Assembly (NCBI GenBank): GCA_964484125.1
Contig: CAZAEK010000015.1
Location: 1-47,971, forward strand
Direction of reading: 5' to 3'
From: DSSM01 sp964484125
Lineage (GTDB): Bacteria > Bacteroidota > Ignavibacteria > Tepidaquicellales > Tepidaquicellaceae
Length of the DNA: 47,971 nucleotides
A program made the translations under genes and the position numbers. The notes beneath the pieces were generated by a model. That model saw only the letters and a list, made by a program, of their open reading frames with translations. It was not told where the DNA came from and did not search any database. Positions 35,462 through 44,233 of this stretch are shown piece by piece (position 1 is the stretch's first letter; each line of letters opens with the position of its first letter).

Positions 35462-35473
35462 AATTAAAATTTA

Positions 35474-35944
35474 ATGAATAAGTTAACAGAATTAATAGAG
35501 AAGTCTCTTCAAGGTACAGGATATTCTTTAATAGATATCAATACAAGAGGCGAAAAAAAGACGAAGGTTCTTGAAGTTTTTGTTGACAGTGTAGAAGAGG
35601 TCAACTTAGATGAACTGGGAGAATTGAATAAACTATTCTGGAATGAGCTTGAAGAAAAAGAATTCGGTGAAGAATTTTCAAAAATAATAGTATCTTCTCC
35701 GGGAGTTGACAGACCATTCCGCTACATCTGGCAACTTCATAAACACATTGGCAGATTATTAACTGCAAAGAATTCAGATGGCAGAACTATTGAAGGTACG
35801 CTTACAGATGTTAATGAAGAGAAAGGTGAAATTACATTAGTAATATCAGATACAAAATCAAAGAAATCGGCTTCGCAGATGCATGAGATGTACATATTAA
35901 AATTTTCCGAATTAACAGAATCTAAAATAAAAATTAAATTTTAA
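35474..35944 (+). CDS. rimP: Ribosome maturation factor RimP
   Basis: A 156-residue cytosolic factor for 30S subunit maturation, of normal length. The N-terminal domain contains the typical VFVDSVEEVNLDELGELNK (helix 2) region and VSSPGVDRPFRYIWQLHKHIG, the family hallmark. The C-terminal SH3-like barrel has GRTIEGTLTDVNEEKGEITL. It opens the classical rimP-nusA-infB cluster, with nusA 16 bp downstream. The start ATG has no Shine-Dalgarno sequence and follows the leader hairpin closely. Confidence 0.95.
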   Translation: MNKLTELIEKSLQGTGYSLIDINTRGEKKTKVLEVFVDSVEEVNLDELGELNKLFWNELEEKEFGEEFSKIIVSSPGVDRPFRYIWQLHKHIGRLLTAKNSDGRTIEGTLTDVNEEKGEITLVISDTKSKKSASQMHEMYILKFSELTESKIKIKF

Positions 35945-35960
35945 AAAATAATCATAGAAA

Positions 35961-37229
35961 ATGAGAGGTGAGATAATAGAAGCATTTTCCCAAATGGCAA
36001 AGCAGAAAAATATTGACAGGGATATACTCGAAAGCATTATTAAAGATGCTTTTAAGAAAATGATGGAAAAGAAATACGGTCAGGATGCAAATTACGAAGT
36101 TGTAGTAAATATGGAAAAAGGAAACATTGAAATATTCCTGTACAAAACCGTTGTTGAAGAAGTAAATGACCCAAATACCGAAATTGATATAGAGACTGCT
36201 AAGGAAAAATCAGGAGAAGATTTTTCTCCCGGTGATGATTTTGTTGAAGAACTTCCAATAGAAGAATTTGGCAGGAGATTAGTTTTAAATTTAAAACAGA
36301 ACCTGAACAATAAAATCAGAGAACTCGAAAAAGAGGTTACATTCAATAAATACAAAGACCTCGTCGGTGAAATTATAGTTGGAGAAGTATATCAGATAAA
36401 ACCAAATTCAATGCTTCTTATTCATAATGGTAACGAGATAATCTTCCCAAAATCAGAACAGATTCAGAATGAAAGATTCAGAAAAGGTGAAACAGTAAGG
36501 GCTGTTGTAAAAAGTGTTGAGAAAAAATCATCAGGTCCGCCTACAATAATTGTATCAAGAACTGATAACGAGTTTCTACAGAAACTTTTTGAACTTGAAA
36601 TTCCTGAAATTTATGATAAACTTATAGAAATTAAGGCAATAGCAAGAGAACCCGGAGAAAGGGCAAAAATTGCAGTTTATTCAAATGATGACAGAATTGA
36701 TGCAGTTGGAGCTTGTGTTGGTATGAAGGGCTCAAGAATCCATTCAATCGTCAGAGAACTCAACAACGAAAATATAGATGTAATTAATTATACAGATGAT
36801 AATGCATTATTTATTGCACGTGCACTTGCTCCCGCCAAAATCGAAGAGATAATACTTGACAATGCTAATAAAACTGCAAAAATAAAAGCAGACGAAGACC
36901 AGATAAGTCTGATAATCGGTAAAAACGGACAAAATATTAAACTCGCTTCAAAATTAACCGGTTTTCAACTCGATGTAATAAGAGAAGAGAAAAAGAAACT
37001 GGCAAATGAAATTTTAACTGAAAACGATGAAATTGAAGATGAAGAATATGATGAAACTGAAGAAGAGATTGAAGATGAGGTTGAAGATGAGGTTGAAGAT
37101 GAGGTTGAAGATGATACTACAGAAGAAGCCATAGAAGAATCAGAAACGGGCAAAGAATCTGAAAATGAAGATGAAATAAACGACATTGAGAAATCAGTCA
37201 AATCAAAAAATAAAAAAGATAAAGAATAA
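35961..37229 (+). CDS. nusA: Transcription termination/antitermination factor NusA
   Basis: Binds RNA polymerase and nascent RNA to control pausing, termination and antitermination. The 422 residues contain the N-terminal RNAP-binding domain (1-125), the S1 domain (about 133-200) and two KH domains with GMKG (KH1) and GKNG (KH2). After the KH2 domain (near residue 345) comes a roughly 70-residue acidic tail rich in Glu and Asp, including exact EDEV repeats, then a basic end KNKKDKE. The tail replaces the AR repeats of proteobacterial NusA. infB follows after 19 bp. Confidence 0.96.
   Translation: MRGEIIEAFSQMAKQKNIDRDILESIIKDAFKKMMEKKYGQDANYEVVVNMEKGNIEIFLYKTVVEEVNDPNTEIDIETAKEKSGEDFSPGDDFVEELPIEEFGRRLVLNLKQNLNNKIRELEKEVTFNKYKDLVGEIIVGEVYQIKPNSMLLIHNGNEIIFPKSEQIQNERFRKGETVRAVVKSVEKKSSGPPTIIVSRTDNEFLQKLFELEIPEIYDKLIEIKAIAREPGERAKIAVYSNDDRIDAVGACVGMKGSRIHSIVRELNNENIDVINYTDDNALFIARALAPAKIEEIILDNANKTAKIKADEDQISLIIGKNGQNIKLASKLTGFQLDVIREEKKKLANEILTENDEIEDEEYDETEEEIEDEVEDEVEDEVEDDTTEEAIEESETGKESENEDEINDIEKSVKSKNKKDKE
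37071..37106 (+). repeat. 12-bp tandem repeat inside nusA tail
   Basis: GAAGATGAGGTT occurs three times in perfect succession (37071-37082, 37083-37094, 37095-37106), followed by a partial unit. It keeps the reading frame and encodes EDEV repeats in the acidic C-terminal tail. In-frame units can expand or contract without breaking nusA. Confidence 0.9.
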
Positions 37230-37248
37230 AATAAAAAAATAACTTTAG

Positions 37249-40200
37249 ATGCCGGAAACGGAAATAAAAAAACTGAAAGTAATAAATATCGTAAAAGAGA
37301 CAGGAAGACCAAAAGAGGATATCTTTGAATATCTTCACAAACTCGGGTTGGAAAAAATTACTGTCAACTCTACTCTTGAAACTGATATCGTAAGAAAAGT
37401 ATATGAACACTTTAAAAAAGATATTGAGGAACAGCAAAAGCATTTATCCAAGGTATTAAATTTTGCAGAGAAAAATCAGGTTTCTCTATCAGAGGCAGAG
37501 GATAAGAAGAAGAAAGACGAAAAGGAAAAAAGAGAACGTGAGGAACAAGAGAGAATCAAAAAAACAATTGAGGAAGAAAGAAAAAGAAAAGAAGAAGAAA
37601 TAAGGAAACAGCAGGAAGAAGCTTTCAGAAAGCGTGAAGAAGCTCTAAAAGAAAAATTAGAAATTGAAAATAAGAAGAAAGCAGAGCTTGAAAAAATATT
37701 AGAAATAAAGAAGGAAAAAGAGCAGAAGAGATTAGAAAAGCAGAAAGAACTTGAAAAAAAGAGAAAAGATAAAGAAGAATTAAAGAAAACACCATCTATC
37801 AGAATAACTGAGTTACCTAAGCCAAAAGAACAGCCAAAAGTAAAAACAGGAACAAAAGGAAAGGAAACTGAAAAACAGCAGAATACAAAGACAGAAACCG
37901 TTGGGACAAAAATACCAGCTCAGGAAGAATTATTTTCGGAAACAACAACTAAAAGTTCAGTTACAACTTCTGAAACAGAAAAGAAAGTTGAACTCACAAA
38001 AGAAATAAATATAGAAAAACCCGTAACATCAGAGAATATAATTACCGGGACTCACGGGGAGAAAGACATTGAAGCAAGTAAGGTAGAAGAATCAGTGAAA
38101 GATATAAAAAGTGATGTATTTAATAATGCAAAGGAAATAGCAGTAACAGATAAAAGTAATATTTTAAAGACTGCTGAAACAAGCAATAAGCATACTGAAA
38201 ATATACATAAACATCCGCTAAAGGATGGACAAAAACCTTCAGAGCATAAACCTGATAGAAAAGAAAAACATCATCACGATAAACAAAAACATCATCCAGG
38301 CAAATTTGATAAATCTCCGCATGATAAATCTAAACATACTGATATACATGGTAAACAAAATGCTGCCAAAAAAGACGGTCAATTTCCCAAGAAGCGACAT
38401 GATAAACGTAAAACTATAAAGATAACTATTGATGACAAGAAGAAAAATAATGTAAATATACCGGATACAAAAATTGAGCCACCTACACCGGTACATGTAA
38501 AAATTTCTAATGTAAAGAGCGGTAAAGACAAGAAAAAGAATAAGACAGACAGTGATTTTGAAAGAAAGAAAAAAGCAAGAATTGCAAAGGAAAAAGCACG
38601 ACAGATAACCACTAAGGAAATTGACGAACAAATAAGGGATACAATGGCAAAGATGGGCGAAGATGCAGGCAAATCAATGAGGGCAATTGCACGTAAGAAG
38701 AAGAAAAAAGAAAGACTTGAACAGGAAAAGATTCAACAGGATCTCGAAGCATTAAGAGCAAATGTAATCAAAGTTACAGAATATCTTTCCACAGTTGACC
38801 TAGCAAATCTTATGAAGATAGAGGCAAGCGAAATCATTAAGAAATGTTTTCAGCTTGGAATTTTAGTTACAATAAATCAAAGACTAGATAAAGATTTAAT
38901 ACAGATTATTGCAGATGATTTCGGATATAAAATAGAATTCCAGAAAGAATATAACGAAGAAACATTAGAAGACGAACCAGACCCGGAAGAAAAATTAAAG
39001 CCAAGACCACCTGTTGTAACTGTAATGGGACATGTTGACCACGGTAAAACGTCTCTTCTTGATTATATCAGGAAGGCAAATGTTGTAGCCGGTGAAGCAG
39101 GCGGCATAACACAACACATCGGAGCGTATAAGGTAAAAGTCGGAAACGGAAAAGAAATTACATTTCTTGATACTCCCGGTCACGAAGCATTTACCGCTAT
39201 GCGTGCCAGAGGCGGACAGGCAGCTGATATAGTTGTGCTTGTAGTTGCCGCTGATGACAGCGTAATGCCTCAGACCGTAGAAGCTATTAATCACGCATTG
39301 GCAGCAAATGTTCCAATTGTTGTAGCAATTAATAAGGTAGATAAGCCCGACTCGAATCCTGAAAAAATAAGACAGCAACTCGCCGAAAAAAATGTTCTTG
39401 TTGAAGAATGGGGCGGAAATTATCAGTCTGTAGAAATATCTGCAAAATTCGGAAAAAATATAGACCTGCTTCTTGAGAAGATATTATTACAGGCGGAATT
39501 ACTCGAACTGAAAGCAAATCCGGATAGGAAAGCCAGAGGAGTTGTGCTTGAAGCAAAACTTGATAAAGGAAGAGGAATTACCGCAACTGTACTTGTTCAG
39601 AAAGGAACATTAAAAATAGGAAGTAATTTCGTTGCCGGTTTATATTCAGGTAAGGTCAGAGCAATGTTCGATGAACGTGATAACAGAATTGAAACTGCAG
39701 GACCCTCAACACCTGTAATGGTACTCGGATTTGATGGAATGCCACAGGCAGGAGATGTATTTATAGAACTTGAATCTGAAAGTCTGGTTAGGGATATAGC
39801 TCTTAAACGTCAGCAGTTAAAACGTGAACAGGATTTCAGGCAGATTAAGAGAACCACACTTGATGATATTTCAAAACAGATAAAAGAAGGTGCTCAGGTT
39901 GACCTCAATATTATAATAAAAGCAGATACAGACGGTTCCGCAGAGGCAATATCAGACTCCCTTATGAAACTTTCAACCAACGAAGCAAAGGTAAATGTTA
40001 TTCATAGTGCACTCGGACAGATTACAGAATCCGATATCCTGCTTGCGGAAGCATCAGGAGCAATTGTTATCGGATTTAATGTAAGACCAAACCTGAATGC
40101 AAGGAAACTTGCCGAAAAGAACAGTATAGATATCCGGTTACATAATATTATTTACAAGATTATTGACGAAGTAAAACTCGCCCTTGAAGGTATGCTTGAA

Positions 40201-40524
40201 CCTGAACTGAAAGAAGAAGTAACCTGTACTATTGAAGTCAGACAGGTCTTCAAAGTTCCAAAAATAGGAAACGTTGCCGGATGTTATGTCCAGGATGGCA
40301 AAGTAACAAGAAATACCAAGGTAAGATTATTAAGGGAAGGTTTCGTTATTTTTGAAGGTAATATTTCATCACTTAAAAGAATAAAAGACGACGTACGTGA
40401 AGTTGATCAGGGCTATGAATGCGGTATCGGACTTGAAAACTTCAACGATATTAAACCCGGCGATATTATTGAAGGATTTAAAGTTGTAGAGACAAAACGT
40501 AAACTTGTATTCGAAGATAATTAA
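37249..40524 (+). CDS. infB: Translation initiation factor IF-2
   Basis: The GTPase that brings initiator tRNA to the 30S subunit. The protein is 1091 residues, at the long end for IF-2. An IF2-N-like domain (about 1-60) is followed by a very charged, Lys/Glu-rich coiled-coil stretch (about 80-190), a low-complexity region and a His-rich part (about 315-390). A second IF2-N-like domain lies near 500-560. The G domain begins near residue 593 with GHVDHGKT, then DTPGHEAF and NKVD. Domains II-IV follow normally. rbfA begins 3 bp after the stop. Confidence 0.97.
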   Translation: MPETEIKKLKVINIVKETGRPKEDIFEYLHKLGLEKITVNSTLETDIVRKVYEHFKKDIEEQQKHLSKVLNFAEKNQVSLSEAEDKKKKDEKEKREREEQERIKKTIEEERKRKEEEIRKQQEEAFRKREEALKEKLEIENKKKAELEKILEIKKEKEQKRLEKQKELEKKRKDKEELKKTPSIRITELPKPKEQPKVKTGTKGKETEKQQNTKTETVGTKIPAQEELFSETTTKSSVTTSETEKKVELTKEINIEKPVTSENIITGTHGEKDIEASKVEESVKDIKSDVFNNAKEIAVTDKSNILKTAETSNKHTENIHKHPLKDGQKPSEHKPDRKEKHHHDKQKHHPGKFDKSPHDKSKHTDIHGKQNAAKKDGQFPKKRHDKRKTIKITIDDKKKNNVNIPDTKIEPPTPVHVKISNVKSGKDKKKNKTDSDFERKKKARIAKEKARQITTKEIDEQIRDTMAKMGEDAGKSMRAIARKKKKKERLEQEKIQQDLEALRANVIKVTEYLSTVDLANLMKIEASEIIKKCFQLGILVTINQRLDKDLIQIIADDFGYKIEFQKEYNEETLEDEPDPEEKLKPRPPVVTVMGHVDHGKTSLLDYIRKANVVAGEAGGITQHIGAYKVKVGNGKEITFLDTPGHEAFTAMRARGGQAADIVVLVVAADDSVMPQTVEAINHALAANVPIVVAINKVDKPDSNPEKIRQQLAEKNVLVEEWGGNYQSVEISAKFGKNIDLLLEKILLQAELLELKANPDRKARGVVLEAKLDKGRGITATVLVQKGTLKIGSNFVAGLYSGKVRAMFDERDNRIETAGPSTPVMVLGFDGMPQAGDVFIELESESLVRDIALKRQQLKREQDFRQIKRTTLDDISKQIKEGAQVDLNIIIKADTDGSAEAISDSLMKLSTNEAKVNVIHSALGQITESDILLAEASGAIVIGFNVRPNLNARKLAEKNSIDIRLHNIIYKIIDEVKLALEGMLEPELKEEVTCTIEVRQVFKVPKIGNVAGCYVQDGKVTRNTKVRLLREGFVIFEGNISSLKRIKDDVREVDQGYECGIGLENFNDIKPGDIIEGFKVVETKRKLVFEDN

Positions 40525-40527
40525 TAA

Positions 40528-40902
40528 ATGCCATACAGGTTAGAAAAAGTATCGGAAGAAATTAAACACAAGATGAACTCCGCAATGTCAAGAGATATTT
40601 CGGAGTTAAATATGGGACTTGTTACCGTTTCAAAGGTAATAATGTCACCTGATTTAAAACTTGCAAAAATATATTTTACAGTATTAGGGAATAAAGAGCC
40701 CGGTGATAAATGCGCTGAGAGACTTAATTTCAGGAAAAGTCACATAAGGTATTTACTCGGAAAGCAGATTAAATTAAAATATACTCCAGATTTAATATTT
40801 TATTACGACGATTCGTTTGATTATGCGGATAAAATAAATAAGCTCATTAACGAATTACATAAAGACGATAAATCAACTCAGGAAACTGATACCCAAAAAT
40901 AA
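40528..40902 (+). CDS. rbfA: Ribosome-binding factor A
   Basis: A 124-residue KH-type factor that binds free 30S subunits in late 16S rRNA 5'-end maturation. Typical blocks are RLEKVSEEIKHKMNSAMSRDI at the start, VTVSKVIMSPDLKLAKIYFTVLG in the middle, and HIRYLLGKQIKLKYTPDLIFYYDDS near the end. It lies 3 bp after infB. Its last codons probably overlap the true start of truB. Confidence 0.95.
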   Translation: MPYRLEKVSEEIKHKMNSAMSRDISELNMGLVTVSKVIMSPDLKLAKIYFTVLGNKEPGDKCAERLNFRKSHIRYLLGKQIKLKYTPDLIFYYDDSFDYADKINKLINELHKDDKSTQETDTQK

Positions 40903-41557
40903 ATATTCGGATAAAATTTTTTTATTAGATAAACCGCTCGATATGACAAGTGCCGACGCTGTTTATCACATAAAGAAATTCACTAAAGTAAAAAAATGCG
41001 GACATGCCGGAACTCTTGACCCCAAAGCAAGCGGACTGTTAATAATTTGTACTGACAGAATGACCAGGAAGATAAACGAATTTATGGATATGGAAAAGGA
41101 ATATGAAGGGATTTACAGAATAGGGGCAGTAACCAAAACTTTTGACACGGAATCTGAAGAAGAAGGTTTTACGGCAACGGATCATATTACGGAAGCAGAC
41201 CTGGAAAAAGCCGCTTCTAAATTCAGGGGAGAGATTGAACAAATTCCTCCGATGTATTCTGCATTAAAACACAAGGGAAAGCCCTTATATCACTTTGCAA
41301 GAAAAGGTGAAACTATAGAAACCAAACCAAGAAAAATATTCATCAGGGAATACTTTGTAAAAGGCATTTCGGAAACGGAAGTTTTTTTCAGAGTAATTTG
41401 TTCAAAAGGAACCTACATCAGAACCCTTGCAAATGACTTCGGAAAAGAACTTGGAGTCGGAGCTTACCTGAAAGTTCTCCGGAGAACAAAAATCGGACAA
41501 TACGCCCCCGATAATTTAAACGAAGAATACAAGGGAATTAAATTCAGAGTTTTATAG
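40886..41557 (+). CDS. truB: tRNA pseudouridine(55) synthase, start uncertain
   Basis: Makes pseudouridine 55 in the T loop of tRNAs. GHAGTLDPKASGLLI holds the catalytic Asp, and YSALKHKGKPLYHFARKG and SKGTYIRTLANDFG are further family motifs. The first ATG (40943) would start MTSADAVY and remove the conserved KIFLLDKPLD segment directly before it, which is open in the same frame. Upstream, up to a TAA at 40835-40837, there is no ATG, GTG or TTG. Candidates are CTG at 40886, ATA at 40889 and ATT at 40916. I place the start at 40886 provisionally (223 residues). It lacks a PUA domain, as in short bacterial forms, and overlaps rbfA. Confidence 0.88.
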   Translation: MIPKNKYSDKIFLLDKPLDMTSADAVYHIKKFTKVKKCGHAGTLDPKASGLLIICTDRMTRKINEFMDMEKEYEGIYRIGAVTKTFDTESEEEGFTATDHITEADLEKAASKFRGEIEQIPPMYSALKHKGKPLYHFARKGETIETKPRKIFIREYFVKGISETEVFFRVICSKGTYIRTLANDFGKELGVGAYLKVLRRTKIGQYAPDNLNEEYKGIKFRVL

Positions 41558-41743
41558 ATTGTATTATTACTGATTTTTTTTTATTATTACCATAATTAAA
41601 ATTTATTATAGACCTTTCTTATACCATTTTTAAAGCATTGTGATATAGTTAAAGTGTACCGCTTTAGGAATCGGAATTTTATTTTTAATACCTTTTTTAT
41701 GTTTTTATAAAGATTTATATTCGTAAATTATTTTAAATTATAA
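41558..41743. other. Spacer between truB and the lipoprotein gene
   Basis: AT-rich 186-bp gap that probably holds the end of the translation operon and a promoter for the envelope cluster. A T8 run occurs near 41575 without a clear GC stem. I see no gene and no unambiguous promoter. Confidence 0.3.
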
Positions 41744-42580
41744 ATGAACATTTTGAGTAAGAAACTCTTAAAAATCATTAATTTAGCTCTTGCTGCGGTG
41801 TTTATATTCACTCTGACTTCCTGTGAAAAAAAGTCGGATTCGGTTATAGACCCATCGCTTGCCTCACCGATTATCTCCGACCTGTATAAATCCAAAGATA
41901 CAGCCCTGGTTGACCCCTTTAACCCTGTTCTGAATTTCAGGACTTCATTGAAAGTTGACCTGAATGGCGGCGGTTTCCTGAATTATGTGAAATGTGATGT
42001 TGTCAGTCCTTTGACAGGATTGGTTATTTCCTCATTCCAGATGAATGATAACGGCAGCGGAGGCGATTCTACTTCCGGTGATAACAGGTTTTCGTGCACC
42101 GTTAATATTACTAAACCGGTTTTTGACTGTCTTATTGTCGGAGTTTATAAATTAAGGTATTCCGCCGAAAATAACTCCGGCCTGATTAGCAATACTTTAA
42201 TTTCCAATATCTCCGTTATCAGTTCAAATAATTTTGCGCCCTATATATTTCAGGTAAATATGCCTGATAGCGTTGTCAGACCAATTTCCGGGCAATTTGA
42301 TTTAACTATTTTTACTACTGTCAAAGATACAAACGGCTCCTGCGATATAAAAGAAGTTTATTTCGATGCATACAGACCATCGGGCACTTATATTGGCAGA
42401 ATTCCAATGACAAGAGAAGCTAATAATTTTGAATTATATAAATTTACAAATCCTGTATTGCCTTCAAATGCCGATTCTTCCTACGGATTTTTTAAGTACT
42501 TCTTTCAGGCAACAGATAATTCAGGTGCAATAAGTGCCTTTTTTAAAGATTCAATTAAATTTGTCAGACCTAATCCTTAA
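41744..42580 (+). CDS. Hypothetical lipoprotein with Ig-like domains
   Basis: A 278-residue exported lipoprotein. The hydrophobic signal ends TLTSC, with Cys27 as lipidation site, followed by EKKSD. The rest is beta-rich with many Asn, Ser and Asp, suggesting two Ig-like or bacterial-surface beta-sandwich domains. The segment NDNGSGGDSTSGDNRFSC looks like a Ca2+- or loop-type turn. I do not recognise a family. It is first in a plus-strand run, 8 bp before the secreted BNR-type protein, so it may work with that protein or with the PorV-like proteins downstream. Confidence 0.75.
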   Translation: MNILSKKLLKIINLALAAVFIFTLTSCEKKSDSVIDPSLASPIISDLYKSKDTALVDPFNPVLNFRTSLKVDLNGGGFLNYVKCDVVSPLTGLVISSFQMNDNGSGGDSTSGDNRFSCTVNITKPVFDCLIVGVYKLRYSAENNSGLISNTLISNISVISSNNFAPYIFQVNMPDSVVRPISGQFDLTIFTTVKDTNGSCDIKEVYFDAYRPSGTYIGRIPMTREANNFELYKFTNPVLPSNADSSYGFFKYFFQATDNSGAISAFFKDSIKFVRPNP

Positions 42581-42588
42581 TACAATAA

Positions 42589-44220
42589 ATGATAAGAAAA
42601 ATTTTAATAATAGCAGTTTTATTTCTGATTTCCCAAAATGCCGGCTCGCAGATTATAAGGGAAAATCTGGATTTTAAACTTTTAAATAAAGATTTTAAAA
42701 GATACATTTCAAATATTACTCCCCTTTCCTCTCCAAATGCAATTATTGCCAACCCAAATAATTCTAAATATCCTGTCAGTAATTTCATAACTGACATTTT
42801 TCCTTCAGGCGATACAACATGGTTTGCAACAGGAAGCGGAATAATGAGAACATTAAACAGATTTCAGTCATTTCAGAATTATTTTGGCGTTCAACCTTTT
42901 GGCACAGATGATGTTTCAGGTTTTATTTTAAAGGATAATATTTTAGTAGTTGCTACTGCTATCACACAGGAAATAAATAATGAATCGGTAGCAGTTGGAA
43001 CGGGTATTAAAGTTTCAACAGACAAAGGAATAAGCTGGAACAGTTTCGGACAGCCAATGGATTCACAATCTGATACAAATATTGTTTATGGCTCTAATAT
43101 ACTTTACTCGTTGCCTGTTGTAGTTCCACAGCAAAATCTGAGTTACGATATCGCAGTTACAAGAACAAAAAATGACCTTTCAAATTACACTATCTGGATT
43201 ACTTCATTCGCAGGAGGTCTGAGAAAATCTACAGATTACGGACAGAGCTGGACAAGAGTTCTTCTTCCACCTGATGAACTTGACAGTATATATATTACAG
43301 CAACTGGTTATAATTTTTCACTCGACCCAAGAAGAAACTTAAACCACAGAGCTTTTACAGTAGAAGCAATTAACGACTCAGTTATTATGGTTGGCACTGC
43401 CGATGGAATAAATATTTCAAGAGACTGGGGAATTAGCTGGAGAAAATATAATTTCCAAAACTCCGGTTCCGGAACAAACAGAGTCGGTGGTAATTTTGTT
43501 GTAAATTTTCATATACAAAGGTTTCAGACTACTACAGTTCTCTGGGCGGCAACCAGAAAAGCAGAAGATATTAATGAGGTTAGCTCGCTGAGTTATTCAA
43601 CAAATTTCGGATACAACTGGAATTATACTTTAACAAATATTTCACCAAATGGTATTGGCTCTTTTAGCAATATCATTTACGGTTTAACCGATGATGGTCT
43701 TTACAGGGCTGATTTCGGTGTTTTCGATTGGTCAAAAGCGCCTTTAATTTACGACGAGTTAACCAAGGACGCTGTTCGAAGCACTAAGTTTTATGCGACT
43801 GGTAATCTGAGTGATACAGTTTTTATTGGCAGTGCCGATGGTTTAATCAGATTTACAGAAACTGGCATTGGCTGGCCCTCAAAATGGAAAATATACAGGG
43901 CTATCGAACCGATTGATCTTAGCTCAGATATAAAAACCTATGCAGCTCCAAATCCTTTTTCACCACCCGGAGAAGTTACAAGAATTTTTTATAAAACAGG
44001 AAAGAATCTTTCTAAAATTACAATCAAAATTTTCGACTTCGGTATGAACCCGGTCAGAACTGTTATTCAGAATGCTACGAGAACAAGTCCTGATGAACTC
44101 TTTACAAGCTGGGACGGAGCAAATGACAAAGGTGCAATTGTTGCAAACGGAGTGTATTTCTACAGAATCGAAGTTGATGATGATAAACCCGTCTGGGGTA
44201 AAATTCTTTTATTAAGGTAA
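42589..44220 (+). CDS. Secreted BNR-repeat protein with FlgD/T9SS-like C-terminal domain
   Basis: A 543-residue exported protein. The signal peptide ends near QNAGSQ (residue 21). Repeated S-x-D-x-G-x-x-W boxes (STDKGISW, STDYGQSW, SRDWGISW, STNFGYNW) indicate a sialidase/VPS10-like beta-propeller, a fold used in carbohydrate or protein binding. From about residue 450, APNPFSPPGEVTRIFY leads into a FlgD Ig-like domain ending GVYFYRIEVDDDKPVWGKILLLR, which resembles type IX secretion sorting domains. No glycosidase catalytic residues can be assigned. The lipoprotein is 8 bp upstream and the PorV-like gene 13 bp downstream. Confidence 0.82.
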   Translation: MIRKILIIAVLFLISQNAGSQIIRENLDFKLLNKDFKRYISNITPLSSPNAIIANPNNSKYPVSNFITDIFPSGDTTWFATGSGIMRTLNRFQSFQNYFGVQPFGTDDVSGFILKDNILVVATAITQEINNESVAVGTGIKVSTDKGISWNSFGQPMDSQSDTNIVYGSNILYSLPVVVPQQNLSYDIAVTRTKNDLSNYTIWITSFAGGLRKSTDYGQSWTRVLLPPDELDSIYITATGYNFSLDPRRNLNHRAFTVEAINDSVIMVGTADGINISRDWGISWRKYNFQNSGSGTNRVGGNFVVNFHIQRFQTTTVLWAATRKAEDINEVSSLSYSTNFGYNWNYTLTNISPNGIGSFSNIIYGLTDDGLYRADFGVFDWSKAPLIYDELTKDAVRSTKFYATGNLSDTVFIGSADGLIRFTETGIGWPSKWKIYRAIEPIDLSSDIKTYAAPNPFSPPGEVTRIFYKTGKNLSKITIKIFDFGMNPVRTVIQNATRTSPDELFTSWDGANDKGAIVANGVYFYRIEVDDDKPVWGKILLLR

Positions 44221-44233
44221 TTAAATCAGAATA

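Noticed and set aside
36965..37312. Ser-rich open frame antisense to nusA/infB
   Set aside because: It is the complement of the acidic, repeat-rich nusA tail. The long Ser runs follow from GAA/GAT codons on the other strand.
38239..38631. Hydrophobic 130-codon frame on the minus strand within infB
   Set aside because: Phe/Ile/Leu richness is what Lys-rich codons give in reverse. There is no family match and no plausible promoter or spacing.
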